DNA from: Anagrus nilaparvatae
Lineage: Eukaryota > Arthropoda > Insecta > Hymenoptera > Mymaridae
Assembly (NCBI GenBank): GCA_022575985.1
Contig: JAKSXM010000272.1
Span: forward strand, 19,402,501-19,466,500
Reading direction: 5' to 3'
DNA length: 64,000 nucleotides
The notes under the pieces were generated by a model, which ran no database searches, had not been told where the DNA came from, and was given only the letters and a program-made list of their open reading frames with translations. Both the position numbers and the translations under genes were made by a program. Of this stretch, positions 35,401 to 44,540 are shown piece after piece; positions within the stretch are counted from its first letter, which is position 1; the number at the start of each line of letters is the position of its first letter.

Positions 35401-35731
35401 TAGTCAAATACACACAGTAACCGATAATTCACTAATATCAAGCATTATTTACCCAAACCCACTGTATTTTGAAAATACCTGTAAAACAGGTTACGTTCCT
35501 CCCGAAGCTTTTCCTTACTTGGATAAAAAAAATTTTATCCAAGATTCTAATAATGTCCCTATAATTTATCACATTAGTAGGAAAAACGCTACAAAAAGAA
35601 AATTTTTATATGACCCTAATCTTAACTCAAAAGATCCAAACCCCCTTTGGATCTTTAATATGTCCTTGTCTAATAAGGATAGAAAAGATAATCACAGAAA
35701 AAATAAAAATAAATATTTCTGGCTAGAATAA
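32465..35731 (+). CDS. Retrotransposon ORF2: endonuclease and reverse transcriptase
   Basis: 1088 residues counted from the ATG at 32465, which overlaps the end of ORF1 by 14 nt, exactly as in the other copy. A TTG at 32462 would only extend it by one codon. Endonuclease: ISINVNS, CETKL, GDLNAKH (about 153) and DSDH. RT: LRPISLLPNISKVFE, QFGFRHKHST, IDLEKAFDTVW, GLQQGTVNSPILFNIY, FADDLIIY (769-772), VKYLGINID. The protein ends in KYFWLE like its relative. No stop or frameshift is seen, so this protein may still work although the copy lacks its own 5' end. Confidence 0.96.
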   Translation: MEPNNSNSNYINSSLKIISINVNSLVSNQKRSSLLNFLIKHKPDIVLICETKLTNRNKIEFKDYNIIRNDRPNSILGGGTAILIRKPIKYKIINLNLRSLETTSVKISLPHSENLIVTSAYVSGPKYSTFTPDISDLFNKLKLNDPNNYYIIAGDLNAKHTNWSNSENSPRGTLLNTWLENNDLIYRTKLLWSEDPSYPSGGSYIDLFLSDSRIIHNNNSTSCRLKNLPYDSDHTAVQSIIKIDNNDLSNLESEILQPRYNYQKAKWQKFQKYLRKKCVLSIPVDKNLSNEEINSYLERININISQAIDASIPVIKPRNSCECYINDKIKKLEKYKSFLITQINKLKQSCERNEITDEQIYDLQSLLSATKEKIKFEFSTSVNSYWEKKIRSIPPSDSSVTFPMINKIFLPKENLSIPTQKVPPANINLLTKAGIDFNSVSKDEDNNFLITDETDKLNLIGVHFAHTNTQNELLGKEQLSRLVLSETNKLKCEMQTDTLNKYTLYNFSKNNPSDDPKITSGYLSNYFISETQLMLIFRNLNNKKSSSYDNIPMIVLKNLPPNIINYYTIIFINALNNCYFPTAWKKAKLIALVKKGKDGSSASNLRPISLLPNISKVFEIIINNRITQHCNENDIIPESQFGFRHKHSTIHAITKLTSDISWALNSKQIIGACLIDLEKAFDTVWTEGLIYKLLKKGFPKHLVKIIWNMISNKIFYTSNGSHSSSKEFKILNGLQQGTVNSPILFNIYVAEILRLFDQNTSLFKRSIAFADDLIIYITHSKAKTIIDNLQELFEKIQFYFHSWKLKINASKCETILFRPPLSEIGVSRRYVKNFQIREKKNEGQIIPHKNTVKYLGINIDDRLLFNRHIVIQLQKAKNAFMKLKRVFYSKYLTKRTKILCYQTFIRPIITYGCPIWYNISASQMEKIRVFEKKCIRACLGKYRSPETEFRHFISNKKLYNEANIHRIDCFILKLIRNHFSQIHTVTDNSLISSIIYPNPLYFENTCKTGYVPPEAFPYLDKKNFIQDSNNVPIIYHISRKNATKRKFLYDPNLNSKDPNPLWIFNMSLSNKDRKDNHRKNKNKYFWLE

Positions 35732-35742
35732 CATAAAAATAA

Positions 35743-35829
35743 ATTGTCGTCGCATGAAGAAGAGAGTAGGTAAATAGCGTGAGAATTATTCATATTTATC
35801 TCTGTCTCTCTTCTTCATGCGACGACATA
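35743..35829 (+). other. Perfect 21-bp hairpin in the retrotransposon 3' UTR
   Basis: GTCGTCGCATGAAGAAGAGAG (35746-35766) is exactly complementary to 35806-35826, with a 39-nt loop that has further AT pairing. It begins 15 nt after the ORF2 stop. The corresponding stem in the other copy has different bases but the same place and AGAAGAAGAGAG-like core. It could be the RNA structure recognised by the RT. Confidence 0.85.
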
Positions 35830-36433
35830 AAACAGACTTTTCTAAAAAGTAAAAAAATTTTATATTTTGTGATCATAGACACACAAGTCCCTGTGTATCT
35901 ATGTTCATAATGTAAAAGAAAAGTAATCATATGCTCATAAATTAAAAACATATGAAACCACTTGAAAAATAATATATACATCCTCCGTATATAATTCAAA
36001 ATCAAATTATTTTATTACTTCCCTTTGTACTATATTGTAAATAATTTTTGTAAATACTTTAACATCTCCGCCTATTTTTCTCTTTATTTATTTTAATCCT
36101 ATTATTTTATGGCGTATAAGTATAAAAGTGCAAGTTTATCATCAGTTTTTTTTCCAGCCTGTTTTCTGATGAATTATTATACACGAAAATGTTAAAAATA
36201 ATTATTATATTATGTTTACCAAAAAAAGAAAAAAATTGTATAATGTTTTAATTCTATATTATTTATAATAGGCAAGATTGTATGTTTATGTGATTCTGCG
36301 TAGTGAACAGACTTTAAACTTTAATCAACTGATATTGTAATATTCTTTTTGTTTATTGTGAATTATTTTCATTATTGTAATAATTTTTTTGTATTTTTCA
36401 TAGAAGGCTTCAATAAACTTTTATATAAAAAAA

Positions 36434-36528
36434 GCACCCGGTCTCGTTCGATCCCGGAAGTTAAGCAAAGTTGAGCGCGGTTAGTACTTGGATGGGTGAC
36501 CGCTTGGGAACACCGTGTGTCGTTAGTC
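36434..36528 (+). rRNA. 5S rRNA gene, 3' part (positions 26-120), interrupted
   Basis: Begins GCACCCGGTCTCG right after the retrotransposon poly(A) and runs to CGTTAGTC and a T-run. Identical to the complete copy at 25598. The internal control region is intact, but the first 25 nt are missing. Confidence 0.95.
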
Positions 36529-36828
36529 TTTTTTTTTTATTTTTATTAACCAAAATTATTAAATACAATTTATTTAGTAAAATATTATTAAAGCAATCCT
36601 TTTAGGCAGCCAGATTTTGTTTTATTTTTTAAATGCTTGCAAAAGTCACAAAACGTAAAAAACTTTCAAAAAAATTTTTGAACCAAAATAATAAATTATT
36701 TTTTATATTTTTCTTTAGGTTTTATGACATTTACAACATTATAAAAGAAAAAAAAAATATGGCTGTCACAACCGGAATTCCGTTAGCGGTAACCATATAT
36801 ATTTTTTTTTTTCAGTGTATCGAACTTA

Positions 36829-37813
36829 CAAGGGGAGTTCAATACATTTGGAATACCAAATTACACCAAATAGTTATGGATGAGTTTATTATATTTTAAA
36901 AATATGTAAACTACCCTCCAATAATTCTAATGGGCCTTCTGCGTCTAGAAACGCAGGGCTCAATGTTATGGAATAGAATTTTTTGGTAATTTTCAATGAA
37001 ATGCTTAAATCTCACAAGTTATCCAAAAATTTTCTGGTTGACCTCATTTTTTTGGTGTAAGTATCACCTTTCAAACGCCGTAAACTGCAATTTTTTATAA
37101 TTAATTCTCTCATCACTATAGCCAATTAACCAAATGGTAATTTTTGGTTAAAAATGACTAATTTTTAAATTGCTGCCAAAATTGAAATTGAAAGTCTGAA
37201 AACATTTCCACAAGCTTCCAATTTCCGAAAATTCTTTATTCTACCTTTTTTAATTATTTGTTAATCAGATACGATAATTTGAAGTCATAGTCCAAATTTT
37301 ATAATTTTTTAAAAAAGCTAATTTTTAAACTTAACTTTGAAGAACCATTTCTTCAAAACAAAATGAGAAGTGTAAAGAATTTTTGGAAACTTGAAGCTTC
37401 TAGAAATTTTTTGAGACATATAAAACCCTTTTTTGTCATAAATTACGAATTTGGCAGCAATTTAAAAACATGTCATTTTTAGCCATAAATGGCCATTTGG
37501 ATAACGAGGCTATATTGGTGAGAAAATCAATGATAAAAAATTGCGGCTTATGGCTTTTCAAAGGTGACACTTACACCAAAAAAATGAGATTAACCAGAAG
37601 TGCTTTGGTTGACTTGTGAAGTTTAAGTGTTTCATTAAAAATTACCAAAAAACCTTATTTTATAACATTAAACCCTGCGTTTCTATGCCCAGAAGGACCT
37701 TCAAATGGGCCATTAGAACGAACGGTGGGTAGCCGGCATGTTTTTGCAACATAATAAACTCATCTATAACCATTTGGTGTAATTTTTGATCCAAATATAT
37801 TGAACTCCCCTTG
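36829..37813. mobile_element. Nearly fully palindromic foldback element with TTA duplication
   Basis: The termini are CAAGGGGAGTTCAATA and its reverse complement, flanked by TTA (36826-36828 and 37814-37816). The two halves, each about 480 bp, are inverted copies throughout, with moderate divergence. Shared blocks include CTAGAAACGCAGGG-like, GGTTTTTTGGTAATTTT and TTTTTTTGGTGTAAGT. A 3-bp TWA duplication suggests a PIF/Harbinger-type mover. The element at 47777-48236 has the same CAAGG(G)GAG termini. Confidence 0.83.
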
Positions 37814-37816
37814 TTA

Positions 37817-38165
37817 GTATTTTTACACATAAAAATGAATATCATGCGATTTCTATCTGCGGATTATATTTTATAAACGAAAATAATTGTTGTCATAATA
37901 TACTTAGAAAAATAAAAAGACCTATGTCGCATATTTAGGTAAACTGCGATCTAGGGCTTTCTTTTTTTGCCCCAATGGATAAAATTCTATTTCTATTTCT
38001 GAGTGGGGAAAAAAAATGTTTCGTTCAATCGCGCCGCGGGGCAAAAAAGTGTTTTTTAGGTATTTTTCCGCATATCACGGCTACCTTGCAAGTCAGACAA
38101 AAAACTTCGGGTTGTTCTCATTTTTTTCGAGCAAGTATTTACTTTTAAGCGGCATAACTAGGTTA
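37817..38165. other. Spacer before a 5S gene
   Basis: Partly GC-richer (CAATCGCGCCGCGGGGCAAAAAAG at about 38025-38048, only partly quoted elsewhere). Resembles parts of the 28058 repeat family (AACTGCGATCTAGGGC). No gene. Confidence 0.45.
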
Positions 38166-38175
38166 CAAAAATCAA

Positions 38176-38183
38176 AGTCAGTA
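38176..38183 (+). promoter_or_regulatory. 5S upstream box, -30 to -23
   Basis: AGTCAGTA at the standard position before the 5S gene at 38206, followed by CAATTTCTTACTT as in other copies. Confidence 0.75.
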
Positions 38184-38205
38184 CAATTTCTTACTTTTAA
38201 TAAAT

Positions 38206-38325
38206 GTCTAACGTCCATATCAGTTTGAATGCACCCGGTCTCGTTCGATCCCGGAAGTTAAGCAAAGTTGAGCGCGGTTAGTACTTGGATGGGTGACCGC
38301 TTGGGAACACCGTGTGTCGTTAGTC
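38206..38325 (+). rRNA. 5S ribosomal RNA, complete copy
   Basis: 120 nt, identical by eye to the copy at 25598, with the -30 box upstream and a T-run directly downstream. Uninterrupted and possibly functional. The near-identity of copies separated by diverged spacers points to homogenisation or recent duplication. Confidence 0.97.
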
Positions 38326-38637
38326 TTTTTTTTTTATTTTTTTTTTTAATTATTAAGCTAATCTTGAATATTATATACGTTAATTAATTATTATCTTTAT
38401 TTTTTACACAAAATAAATAAAAAGAAAATTTAAACATCAATCATGAAACAGTCCTAAAGGCACTGCACTAATGTCTTTTTGGACGCTGAAGCTTGGTTTA
38501 ATTTATTTAGAAAAAACTTTTGTAGTGTATTAACTGTTAGCAAGATGGATGCTTTGCCATTCTTTAAGAAATTTAACAAGATTGTTTTTAAAGATGTTTA
38601 TTTCATGGCTGGAAAAACTGATAAAGAAAATTCATTT

Positions 38638-38880
38638 TGTTAATTTAAGTGCAAATCTTTGAGAATTGATTTATATTATGAAGTATGTGTGAAATATAGT
38701 TTTGTGAAGTGCCGAAAGTAAAACAAAATTAAATTTTTTGCAAATAAGAAGATTATTTAAAGTTTGTTATTTGCCAATTTTTCTGTAAATGAATTTCCTT
38801 CAAAAATAGTTTCTTTAATTTGAATATTGAAATTAAAATCTTGACACTTAAGAAACAGAAACATTAAGGCATAATTATAA
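38638..38880 (+). repeat. 5S-associated spacer repeat
   Basis: Matches 30395-30630 directly and 25980-26070 in inverted orientation, sharing GAAATATAGTTTTGTGAAGT, TGCCGAAA and TTTTTCTGTAAATGAATTTCC. It lies about 0.3 kb after the 5S gene at 38206. Confidence 0.68.
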
Positions 38881-39567
38881 GCCCACTTAAATTTCATAAA
38901 ATTGAAATCATTTTTATTTGTTTTTTCCAACTCCTAATACATTCAAAAATAACCTCTCAAACGACTGTTTAAAAATTTTACCATTGTAACGACTAAGAAA
39001 TAACTTTGAAAGGAGTTATTAAGAATTGAAAAAATTCTAACACGTTTTTCTCAAAACGAATTTTTTTCAAATGATGGATAGTTACTCATCCGATTGACTG
39101 ATCCAATTTCAAAAGAAATTGGTGCATAAGGGGTTCCAGAACCAAAAAAATTTTTAAATTCGTATAATAAAAAAAACATATTTAACTAGTCTAAAAAAAT
39201 TTTCAGATTCAGATTTCCAAAAATTCTCGAAAGGATGAAATTGTTTTTAATCTAGTTAAATATATTTTTTTTATTTCGGAGGACATGAAACTCATTTTTT
39301 TTAAATTAAATCCATAAATTTTTTTGAAAATAAAGAATACTGATTTCAAACTTTTTTTGATTCTGGATCCTCTAAATGCAGAATTCATCTAAATTTCAAA
39401 CTAAAACTTGTTTAAAAAAAAAAAATTTTTTATGCTTTAAACTGTTTAAAAGCGTAAAAAAGAGGACCCTAATTTAACTTTTTTAATAATTATAGACTCT
39501 CTCAATCTATATTTTTATTATTTAAGATTTTATTTAGCTTAATTCCTGTGTATTGTTTCCTTTTTAA

Positions 39568-39850
39568 CATGGAACATGTTTATAGAGAGAGAGGGGGTAT
39601 TTCAAGCATGTCATTTAAGGGGGTGGGTTAGATGTGCCATATTTGTAGAGGGGAGTTAAATGGACTTAAAATAATTTCGATATTGGGACATAAAATAATT
39701 TGAGTTTAGGGACTTGCAATAATTTTGATTTATAAATATTTGTATAATTTCGATGAATGGGTATGAAATAATAAGGATTTTAGGAGCCTACAATTTTTTA
39801 TTTTTGTCTTAAGGACATAAAATTATAAAGGCTACAAGATTAAAAATATA
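39568..39850 (+). repeat. Dispersed minisatellite-bearing repeat (copy 2)
   Basis: Starts ACATGGAACATGTTTATAGA, then a GGGGG-rich block and degenerate about 24-bp units (TTTAGGGACTTGCAATAATT). Same layout as 11810-12040. Confidence 0.65.
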
Positions 39851-40294
39851 AATTTAAAAATTTTCCATGTTCGTTGGTTGTAAGACAACAAACTGGTTGT
39901 ATTTTAAAATAGAGATCAACTATCATTTAGCTACAATTTTTGTCAAGGCCTTTACCTTAGGCCTTTTGCCTTTTAAAAACCGGCGACAAAATGCCTTCCA
40001 AAAATGTGTGTGCTTGTACTTGTGCCTTTGGGAATATGATTTTTAACCGTTTTTTAAATACATTGTTTTTTAATTGGTATTATGGTGAAAAATATGGGAA
40101 TGTATGATAAAAAAAAAATTTTGTCAAAAAAAAAATCATGTAATTTTTAAAATTTCTACAGTTTAGTTGAGGATTAATCGTAAATTACTCTCAACTACAG
40201 TATATGAATTTTAAAGATGACCAGATCTTATATCGACTTTTAATCTGATGTAGCAAGGGCTTTATTCAATAATTTTGATTAAAAAAAAAAAAAA

Positions 40295-40414
40295 GACTAA
40301 CGACACACGGTGTTCCCAAGCGGTCACCCATCCAAGTACTAACCGCGCTCAACTTTGCTTAACTTCCGGGATCGAACGAGACCGGGTGCATTCAAACTGA
40401 TATGGACGTTAGAC
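40295..40414 (-). rRNA. 5S ribosomal RNA, complete copy, opposite strand
   Basis: 120 nt, same sequence as the plus-strand copies, ending in a T-run (A14 on plus, 40281-40294). The upstream region differs: only AGTCAT followed by TTTTTTCTTCATG is left, at -22, as if about 8 bp of the usual -30 box were deleted. The RNA region looks intact, but expression may be altered. Confidence 0.95.
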
Positions 40415-40689
40415 ATAACATGAAGAAAAAATGACTCTTTTATGCTTTCAAAAAATTTTTATTTATTTTTAATTGAACAGTAATAAAATTTTCTTTACTA
40501 GCGGAAAAGTTATTAGATTCTTATTTACTAATGCTTTCTTATTGCTGCCGATAAAAAAATGGTAGTTTAAGTATCTACTTAGTTCGGTAAATAAAATATA
40601 TACGATGGCGTGAAATGAATTATTAAAATAATTAGAGTTATCAAAGCTATCCTAAACTACTTTTAAAAGACTGAATTTTTTAGTAAGGG

Positions 40690-40745
40690 TACAAAAGATG
40701 TATTACGATCCTGTGTCCAGAAAAGTAAAGAATGGACGGCGATTT
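40690..40745 (-). repeat. Fragment of the 28058-type repeat
   Basis: Read in reverse it contains CCCCAAATCGCCGTCCATTC and TTTACTTTTCTGGACAC, the end part of the repeat that is tandem at 28058-28620. It directly abuts a 5S fragment. Confidence 0.6.
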
Positions 40746-40763
40746 GGGGCTAAACTGGAGTTT

Positions 40764-40787
40764 TTCAAACAGATATGGACGTTATAC
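40764..40787 (-). pseudogene. 5S rRNA gene fragment, positions 1-24
   Basis: GTATAACGTCCATATCTGTTTGAA, two mismatches to the first 24 nt of the complete copies (quoted here in full because it is the evidence, in two halves GTATAACGTCCA and TATCTGTTTGAA). The similarity stops within two nucleotides of the 25/26 retrotransposon cut site. What follows is unrelated repeat sequence. The -30 box is kept. Confidence 0.8.
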
Positions 40788-40809
40788 ACTAAGTAAGAGC
40801 AAGAAATTG

Positions 40810-40817
40810 TACTGACT
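40810..40817 (-). promoter_or_regulatory. 5S upstream box, -30 to -23, of a 5S fragment
   Basis: AGTCAGTA followed by CAATTTCTTGCTC upstream of the 5S fragment at 40764-40787. Confidence 0.65.
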
Positions 40818-40872
40818 CTAATTAAAAAATTTGGTTGCATTCTTTACACGTATATATATTTTGTTTATTTAA

Positions 40873-41592
40873 CGACGCTCTGTCCACCACAGGGTGTTTT
40901 TTGCGCAGCATATTTGTAACTAAAATATTTTAACCATATATTTATTTATAATAATTTTTTAATGAAAGAATCAATGCTTTTCAGTATTTAGTACAAGAAT
41001 ATAAAAAAAAAAGTTAAAAATGTTTATTTGTTTAAACAAATACGACCTGTTAAATTTTTGAAATTTTTGGGTCATAAAAGCCTGAGTTCCCAGATCTGGG
41101 CTACTTGGATCAAAATTCTGCTTGGCTCATATTGAAGATCATTCAATTCTAGGGGGAGGTATCGTGGGAAATTTTTCGCTAAACCTCTTCAGTAATGAGT
41201 TACGGCTATTTGTTTATAAAAAAAAAGTTAAAAATGCTCTAAAATTTATAAACAAATAGCTGTAACTCATTACTGAAGAGGTTTAGCGAAAAATTTCCCA
41301 CGATACCTCCCCCTAGAATTGAATGATCTTCAATATGAGCCAAGCAGAATTTTGATCCAAGTAGCCCAGATCTGGGAACTCAGGCTTTTATGACCCAAAA
41401 ATTTCAAAAATTTAACAGGTCGTATTTGTTTAAACAAATAAACATTTTTAACTTTTTTTTTTATATTCTTGTACTAAATACTGAAAAGCATTGATTCTTT
41501 CATTAAAAAATTATTATAAATAAATATATGGTTAAAATATTTTAGTTACAAATATGCTGCGCAAAAAACACCCTGTGGTGGACAGAGCGTCC
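40873..41592. mobile_element. 720-bp nearly perfect palindrome flanked by TTAA
   Basis: Two 348-bp arms (40873-41220 and 41245-41592) around a 24-bp centre. By eye only one internal mismatch (near 41204) and the terminal base pair differ. The ends read GACGCTCTGTCCACCACAGG and the inverse. TTAA lies on both sides (40869-40872 and 41593-41596), the duplication used by piggyBac-type transposases, although the termini are not the usual CCC type. No coding capacity. The near-identity of the arms indicates recent origin or gene conversion. The transcript would form a long double-stranded hairpin. Confidence 0.85.
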
Positions 41593-41863
41593 TTAAGCTT
41601 ATTATGCTTTTCATTGTATAATAGCAAAAATTATAAAGCTAACAAAATTATATACATAAATTGTTAGCAACAATATTTTTTATTATGCACTGTAATGATT
41701 ATTTATATTGACCCTCAGACAACATTGATGTTTTAGCTTTTGATGAAAATCTATTGCTTGAACAGAATAGTGTTACGCTAGCACGAGATATCTAATAGGA
41801 AATAGTTTATGGATTTTAATTTCAATTCACTGCAGGCACTTGTATGCAACAAAAAAATATTTC

Positions 41864-42239
41864 GTATAAGTATTAAAAAAACGACCTTTCAATTACCAAC
41901 TCTATTTTTCAGATTTTCCAGTAATATTAGGGTAACCAAAGTTCGTTAAGATTTTCATATTTTTTAATAAGCAATTTATACTTGTAGGTTACGTTTAACA
42001 TAACTTTTTGCTTGCTGTACTAAATTTTTTAACTGATATTTTTATAATTGGTGATATATTTTTAAACATCTATACGTAAGTTTTTCAGCTTATTTTAATT
42101 TAAAAAATGTATTACATTATGATATTTTTATATTTTTAGCCTTGATAAAGATCCTATGCGGATCAAAAGCTCGGAATTCATTAAAATTTAATCAATAAAC
42201 ATCATTATACTCGGAAAGGTCGTTTTTTAATACTTATAC
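41864..42239. mobile_element. 376-bp element with 26-bp terminal inverted repeats
   Basis: GTATAAGTATTAAAAAA-CGACCTTTC at the left matches the inverse at 42214-42239, apart from one A in the run. Near the right end (42139-42174, plus) is CTTGATAAAGATCC-TATGC-GGATCAAAAGC, a stem bounded by hammerhead-like segments as in Penelope-type ends. No coding frame. Confidence 0.6.
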
Positions 42240-44540
42240 AATTTATTACTCTCCTTATTATCGAGCGATAACAAATATTGAATTTTTTTAAATTCATTAT
42301 AAAATTTAAAAAAAATATTTCATTAGGTAACTTTTAAAAATAACTCCAGTAGATAAAAATAATAGTTTATTTGCGAAAAATAAGTAAATTTAAGAATTTG
42401 ACGTCCGATTTCTTGTTTTTCAACAAGAAGAAATAAGAAAATTGCCATCTCATTTTTAAAATGATTAGTCAAACTAAATATACGCACTTCTAAAATTTGA
42501 AACTTATTAAAATCTTCAAAATAAAATTTAGTGACGAATAATACTTGATTTTAAATAAAAAGTCTGAAAAAAGTACTTTTAAATGCTTACATGGTTGAAA
42601 AATTGAAAAATTACATGGGACAAAAAAGACGAAGTTTAGATTTTCTTTTAAAAAATTTTTGGCTTATAAGAATATGCATTGGTAAAACTTAGGATTTGTC
42701 ATATTTTGGGATATAGGAAGGTTAGAAGTATCTAAATAATGTCTTACGTAATTCATCTGGTCAGCTCCTAAGTTCAAAATTAATACGAAAAAAATTGCGA
42801 AATTATTTCAAAAACTTGAAAAGAAGATCAAGACAAAAATAATTTAAAAATATTTACTTGCATAATCATAGAGGCATAAAATAAATAATATGAGAACGCA
42901 GATATATTGCGAATTTTCAAGGACTATAATATGCAAGAAAAGAAGTGAGAAGAATAAAGCGAGTTTCTGATGCGCGTCAACCGTAAATAACCACAGGTGT
43001 CAAGACATTGGATTTTCTATTTTTAACTTCATCTTTCTGGAGGTCCGCACTGTATAATGCTTACGACATATTGCACAATGTTGGATACATTTTTTTAAAC
43101 GCAATTTCCTTTTGAGCTATTAAATTTTATTAAAATTTAATTTAACTGTTTTAAGTTTATTTTATTAATTGATATAAAATTTATTACACTACGTTATAAT
43201 AAATTAAATTAACATTTGCAATTTATGAAAATAGCAAAGTAAAATAATAATATCACTTATAAACTTTCGTCAAGGTCCTTTCCTTACGTATTTATTGGTT
43301 TTATAACACGTGTGCATAAATTTTAATAAATTTTAAAAAATTAACATTTATATATTAAAAAATTATTAATTTCGCTTTCATAAAATATTTTGGCATGCCA
43401 TTAATTACTGGATTAAATTTTTTAAACATTCATATCTTACCAGTAATTAATAATAATATTATAATAATAATAATGCCTTAATCTAGAAATAACTTATGAG
43501 AAAATGTATCTTCCAAATACGGTTTATAATATATGTGACTCAAGTTGCCCGCAGGATAATCGAAAAAAATTCTACCCGTTTTTTAGACTTTTTTGGCCAT
43601 TATCAATTTCATGTCCCATCAATTTTTTTCCTCGAGAATCAAAAAATTTAATGCTAAAATTTATATAAAAAATGAAAAATATATAAACGCTGTAGAGCTG
43701 CTGCATTTTAATTTGCTTGAATTTTTAATTCCTAAAAATTTTTAAGCTAATTCTTAGATATTAAAAATTCAAGCACAATACCCTGCAGTGTATTTTTTTA
43801 TCAGCAACCAGAAACCACGTATTTTCCAGCCAATGAGCGGTAAGCAAGGATAAATTATTTTCTTGACACTTAGACACGGATTAAAATTCAGTTTTATGTA
43901 AAGACCAAGGTAAAGACCAATCTTTTTGTCAATAACTAATCCACTAAATCAGGTAAACCTTATAACTAAATTAAAGTAAACAATTCTCCAATAGGTTATG
44001 TGCGCGTCTAATTTTGTTTAAAAAATAGTAGAACACATAACTCACTTGCATGAAATTCTTATAGCCAAACTCGTATACCCAAATCAGTTTTGTGTTTAAC
44101 CTATACCTCACTGGTTTATATGAAAGCTAATGTTTTGGCGTTTTAGTTGGCTAAATTTTTATCCGTGTAAAGGTAAGACCTATACAATCTTTCGTCATAA
44201 AAAACGCCCCAAGTAGATGCTATTCGGACTAATTTTTTTAACCTTAATTCGCACAATTTACTATTTATACGATTGCGCGAAAGGCATAAGCTTTTGCACG
44301 AAATTTTGACATTAATATGATATAAATGTCTATATTCCATATCACTCGTATCCAGCTTTACCAGAGATCTCGCTAGTTTTAACAATTTAACGCTCTTGAT
44401 TAAAATATTGATTGTCAAGAAACCACGTTAGCAATGTCAATGGTGACTATAGGATACAAAAGTTATTAATACAAAATGGACTTTTAAAGTTGAAAGTAAA
44501 GCAAAAAAAAAATTCTAGTCTGGAGGTTTCAAATATTAGT
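42240..44540. other. AT-rich, no gene recognised
   Basis: A short fragment of the 28058 repeat lies at about 43793-43850 (GCAACCAGAAACCACGTATT). The open frame at 44143-44418 (minus) has no recognisable domain. Nothing else supported. Confidence 0.4.

Larger units (their letters stand above)
31143..36433 (+). mobile_element. 5'-truncated second copy of the 5S-targeted Jockey-like retrotransposon
   Basis: About 5.3 kb. It starts inside ORF1, with ORF2 intact and a 3' UTR with a perfect hairpin. It ends with AATAAACTTTTATATAAAAAAA and then 5S position 26. The 3' junction is the same nucleotide as in the element at 18793-24468, and the orientation relative to the 5S gene is the same. The two differ at roughly a quarter of ORF2 residues by eye, so they are separate lineages using the same target. 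The apparent target duplication is only 6 bp, with microhomology at the truncated 5' junction, as often seen when reverse transcription ends early. Confidence 0.94.

Noticed and set aside
31143..36433. Chance insertion of an ordinary Jockey element into 5S
   Set aside because: Two diverged copies share the identical 3' junction and orientation in separate 5S genes, which chance does not explain well.
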